DNA of 57,867 nt, taken from assembly GCF_004337445.1 (NCBI RefSeq), contig NZ_SJZB01000053.1, positions 1 through 57,867 on the forward strand. Direction: 5' to 3'. Position 1 is the first letter of the stretch; each line of letters opens with the position of its first letter. Both the position numbers and the translations under genes were made by a program. Shown piece by piece: positions 53,821 through 57,867 of this stretch. Origin of the DNA: Parasulfuritortus cantonensis (GTDB lineage Bacteria; Pseudomonadota; Gammaproteobacteria; Burkholderiales; Thiobacillaceae). The notes beneath the pieces are model-generated. The model did not search any database. It saw nothing but the letters and a program-made list of their open reading frames with translations, and was not told the DNA's origin.

Positions 53821-54431
53821 ACCGAGCGCTGAGTTTCGAGCAGTTGATGCAGTCCTGCCACGACGTCACCGACCCGGTCGCCCGTGCCCTCGCGGGTGCC
53901 CTGGATTCGGCGGCCCGCGGCGTGATCCAGGCGCCCAGCCCGAGCCTGGGCCTGGACCGGGCCCGTTTCCGTGCCCTGCTGGCGCGCCACTTCCCGATCC
54001 TGGCGGCACCCGAAGAGGACGGCGAGGGCTGCCCACCGTTGGCCAGCGACGAGTTCGACGACCTCGTGCAACTGTTTCTGGCGCACCGCAGCCACGACGG
54101 CGAGGAAGTCGAGTGGCTGGCGCACGCCATCGCCAGTGCCTGCATGGGCGGCGACCACCTGTACCAGGACATGGGCCTGCCCAACCGGCAGGCATTGTCG
54201 GACCTCTTGAACGAGCACTTCACCGCCCTGTTCGTGAAGAACGTCGGCAACATGAAGTGGAAGAAGTTCTTCTACAAGCAGCTCTGCGACCAGGCCGAGG
54301 TCAAGGTGTGCCAAGCCCCGTCCTGCAAGGTCTGCAACGACTACTGGAATTGTTTCGGTCCGGAAGACGACACCTTCCCGGCCAATCTGGCGGTCCTGGC
54401 CGGGCGGGCCCCGGCCGACGCGGCGGCCTGA
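53817..54431 (+). CDS. nifQ: NifQ, molybdenum insertion protein (copy 2)
   Basis: A 204-residue paralog of the NifQ at 14971. It ends with the same cluster motif C-x4-C-x2-C-x5-C (CQAPSCKVCNDYWNC) and conserved NMKWKKFFYKQLC, plus a C-terminal extension of about 25 residues. The start codon overlaps the modE-like gene. Last gene of the nifHDK operon; it converges on mop. Confidence 0.93.
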   Translation: MNRALSFEQLMQSCHDVTDPVARALAGALDSAARGVIQAPSPSLGLDRARFRALLARHFPILAAPEEDGEGCPPLASDEFDDLVQLFLAHRSHDGEEVEWLAHAIASACMGGDHLYQDMGLPNRQALSDLLNEHFTALFVKNVGNMKWKKFFYKQLCDQAEVKVCQAPSCKVCNDYWNCFGPEDDTFPANLAVLAGRAPADAAA

Positions 54432-54460
54432 TGGCCGCCGCCGGGCCGCACTCGGAGACG

Positions 54461-54889
54461 TCAGGCCTGGGTCGCCAGGATGACGTGCGAGGCCTTGATG
54501 ATGGCCGACACGGCCGTGCCGATGTCGAGGCCCAGGCTGTCGGCACTCTCGTTGGTGATGATCGCATTGACGGTCAGGCCGCCGGCGGTCTGCATGGTCA
54601 CCTCGGTGTTGACCGCACCCTTGACCAGGCGGCTGACGGCGCCGCGCAGGTGATTGCGGGCGCTGGTCTTGAGGCCGGACTCGTCGGTCATCAGGATCAC
54701 CCACGGGGCCTTGATCAGGGCGGTGGCTTCGGTGCCGACCGCCAGGCCCAGGTCCTTGGCACTGCCCATGGTGACCACGGAGACGATGCGGTCGCCGCTG
54801 GCCAGGGTCAGTTCCACCTCGGCATTGACGGGACCCGGGATCACCGAGCTGACCTTGCCGGTGAATTGATTGCGCGCACTGCTTTTCAT
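54461..54889 (-). CDS. mop: Molybdate-binding Mop protein (molbindin), tandem Mop domains
   Basis: A 142-residue protein made of two Mop (TOBE) domains (about 1-68 and 72-140), each beginning SARNQF/SARNHL and with V(I/N)A-type strands. Such molbindins store molybdate as multimers in the cytoplasm. It is transcribed away from modE, with a ModE-like palindrome at 54989-55012 about 100 bases upstream. It forms part of the molybdenum homeostasis set of the window. Confidence 0.93.
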   Translation of the reverse strand: MKSSARNQFTGKVSSVIPGPVNAEVELTLASGDRIVSVVTMGSAKDLGLAVGTEATALIKAPWVILMTDESGLKTSARNHLRGAVSRLVKGAVNTEVTMQTAGGLTVNAIITNESADSLGLDIGTAVSAIIKASHVILATQA

Positions 54890-54988
54890 GTCTGTTTCTC
54901 CAGGAAAGTTGGGGGAGCGGGCGTCTCGGCACCCACGACACTTGCCAGTGTAGTTTGTAATAAACGGGGTGGGAGCGGAAAATCGCGC

Positions 54989-55012
54989 CGTTATATAAAC
55001 AATTACATAACG
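54989..55012. promoter_or_regulatory. ModE box between mop and modE
   Basis: CGTTATAT-N8-ACATAACG is a near-perfect palindrome matching the ModE operator pattern. It lies between divergent mop and modEABC, so both may be controlled. Confidence 0.7.
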
Positions 55013-55109
55013 TCAGCGCGCCCTGTTTTGGGGCACGTGCCCGCTGCGGCCCGCACAATGCTTGACTGTGAGCAATTTACCACTGCGACTAGGTGTTTTT
55101 TTTCGCCAG

Positions 55110-55133
55110 CGTTATGGTGTAATCGTATATAGG
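55110..55133. promoter_or_regulatory. Second, weaker ModE-like box before modE
   Basis: CGTTATGG-N8-TATATAGG has the same 24-base length as the first box and keeps the left half, with a degenerate right half. It ends 9 bases before the modE start, consistent with autorepression. Confidence 0.4.
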
Positions 55134-55142
55134 TAATTTCCC

Positions 55143-56730
<1,588 letters not shown>

Positions 56731-56738
56731 GCCGCGCG

Positions 56739-56787
56739 GGCGGCCGCCGCGCCGCCCATCCTCCGGCCGCCCGGCGCGGCGGCCGCC
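56739..56787 (+). other. Strong GC-rich hairpin between modA and modB
   Basis: Arms 56739-56754 and 56772-56787 pair over about 16 bases. No U-run follows, so it is likely an mRNA processing or stability element separating abundant modA message from modBC. TAGAAT at about 56792 may be a -10 for modB. Confidence 0.55.
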
Positions 56788-56833
56788 ACGGTAGAATCTC
56801 CCGGGCCGCCCCGGCGCGGCCCGTTTCCCCGCC

Positions 56834-57517
56834 ATGACCCTGACCGACGCAGACCTTTCCGCAATCCGCCTGACCCTCGAGCTGGCCGGCCTGACGACGG
56901 CGCTGCTCCTGGTCGTCGGCACCCCCATCGCCTGGTGGCTGGCGCGTACCCGTTCCTGGCTGAAAACCCCGGTGGGCTCCATCGTCACCCTGCCGCTGGT
57001 CCTGCCCCCCACCGTGCTCGGCTTCTACCTGCTCGTCGCCATGGGCCCGGAGGGCTTGCTCGGCAAGGCGACCCAGGCCATGGGCCTGGGCCTGCTTCCG
57101 TTCACGTTCACCGGCCTGGTCCTGGCCTCGGTCATCTATTCCATGCCGTTCGTCGTGCAGCCCCTGCAGAATGCCTTCGAGGCCATCGGCGACCGTCCGC
57201 TGGAGGTCGCCGCCACCCTGCGGGCGTCGCCCCTGGACACCTTCTTCAGCGTGGTCGTGCCCTTGGCCCGGCCAGGCTTCCTGACCGCCGCCATCCTGAG
57301 CTTCGCCCACACCGTGGGGGAGTTCGGCGTGGTCCTGATGATCGGCGGCAACATCGAGGACAAGACCCGGGTCGTCTCGGTGCAGATCTACAACCACGTC
57401 GAGGCGCTGGAATACGGCGAGGCGCACTGGCTGGCCGGCGGCATGCTGTTGTTCTCCTTCCTGGTCCTGATGGCGGTGAACGCCTTCGGGCCGGACAAGA
57501 CCCGGAGGCAGGCATGA
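56834..57517 (+). CDS. modB: ModB, molybdate ABC transporter permease
   Basis: A 227-residue permease with about five membrane segments and the EAA-loop A-A-x3[33 protein letters not shown] is typical of ModB/CysT-type permeases. It forms the channel with ModC; modC begins in its stop codon. Confidence 0.94.
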   Translation: MTLTDADLSAIRLTLELAGLTTALLLVVGTPIAWWLARTRSWLKTPVGSIVTLPLVLPPTVLGFYLLVAMGPEGLLGKATQAMGLGLLPFTFTGLVLASVIYSMPFVVQPLQNAFEAIGDRPLEVAATLRASPLDTFFSVVVPLARPGFLTAAILSFAHTVGEFGVVLMIGGNIEDKTRVVSVQIYNHVEALEYGEAHWLAGGMLLFSFLVLMAVNAFGPDKTRRQA

Positions 57518-57867
57518 GCGGCGGTGCCGACCAGGCCGCGATCGCGGCACGCTTCCAACTGAGTTGGCCGGGTTTCGCCCTCGGCGTCGACCTCGAGATG
57601 CCCGGCCGCGGCGTCACCGCCCTGTTCGGCTCCTCGGGTTCCGGCAAGACCACCCTGCTGCGCTGCATCGCCGGCCTCGAGCGTGCGCCGGGCGGCTACC
57701 TGAGCGTCGCCGGGGAGGTCTGGCAGGACGGTGCCCATTTCCTGCCCACCTACAGGCGGCCGCTCGGCTACGTCTTCCAGGAGGCCAGCCTGTTCCCGCA
57801 CATGTCGGTGCGCGGCAACCTGGAATACGGCCGCAAGCGGGCCGGTTCCGGCGAGCACAAGGTATCC
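57514..57867 (+). CDS. modC: ModC, molybdate ABC transporter ATPase (cut by window end)
   Basis: The first 118 residues are present, with Walker [10 protein letters not shown] at about 39-47 and the Q-loop region [19 protein letters not shown]. Start ATGA overlaps the modB stop. The signature motif, Walker B and the expected C-terminal Mop/TOBE domain lie beyond the right edge. Confidence 0.93.
   Translation, partial: MSGGADQAAIAARFQLSWPGFALGVDLEMPGRGVTALFGSSGSGKTTLLRCIAGLERAPGGYLSVAGEVWQDGAHFLPTYRRPLGYVFQEASLFPHMSVRGNLEYGRKRAGSGEHKVS

Overview
The window is a GC-rich chromosomal segment of a free-living, N2-fixing proteobacterium. A NifL-NifA pair, Rnf, DraT/DraG, NasT-type nitrate assimilation and a Shethna-type FeSII protein together point to a beta- or gammaproteobacterium, with Rhodocyclales-like betaproteobacteria most likely. 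That placement is inference; I see no rRNA, tRNA, transposase or CRISPR array to anchor it.

Layout. (1) 1-4208: rnfA (leftward) and nifL-nifA plus a small nif-linked gene (rightward), diverging from a 250-bp region with two sigma54 promoters, a NifA site and an NtrC-like site. (2) 4257-5514: a compact type II restriction-modification pair. (3) 5534-10463: a heme-binding diguanylate cyclase, an OmpR/EnvZ-like pair and two small secreted proteins. (4) 10505-16466: the nifB operon (nifB, ferredoxin, nifO-like, flavodiiron protein, two [2Fe-2S] ferredoxins including FeSII, nifQ, draG). (5) 16467-23351: DUF599 and Sel1 proteins, an NtrB/NtrC-like pair, and a lower-GC patch with an amidohydrolase-like protein and a lipoprotein. 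(6) 23532-28662: a NifA-controlled divergent locus (SIR2-like plus hemerythrin versus an unrecognised 186-residue protein), a second DUF599 protein, a cytosolic PDC/Cache protein and a FIST protein. (7) 28679-45059: nitrate assimilation (nrtABC-type transporter, nasT, nasA, nirBD, globin), interrupted by a DUF2934 protein, a methyltransferase, an acyltransferase-like protein and an ECF-sigma operon. (8) 45344-54431: draT, a NYN/OST-HTH protein and the main nif operon nifH-D-K-T-fdx-nifY-DUF6129-modE-like-nifQ2. (9) 54461-57867: mop, modE, modA, modB and the start of modC.

How it fits together. NtrC probably turns on nifLA and the nitrate operons under nitrogen limitation. NifA with sigma54 then drives nifH, nifB, rnf and the divergent SIR2/hemerythrin/unknown locus, each with a GG-N10-GC promoter and most with one or two TGT-N10-ACA sites. 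Electrons reach nitrogenase through Rnf and several ferredoxins. Oxygen is countered by a flavodiiron protein, FeSII and hemerythrin. Nitrogenase activity is switched by DraT/DraG. Molybdenum is supplied by ModABC, buffered by Mop-type proteins, and passed to two NifQ paralogs. Nitrate operons carry a shared leader hairpin with loop AACGGC ahead of an intrinsic terminator, matching antitermination by the ANTAR protein NasT encoded between them.

The most unusual items are the NifA-driven unknown protein and its SIR2-like/hemerythrin partner, the matching GGATTG-loop hairpins ahead of nifD and nifK, the ModE-like protein with an altered DNA-binding region in the nif operon, and the set of NasT leaders.
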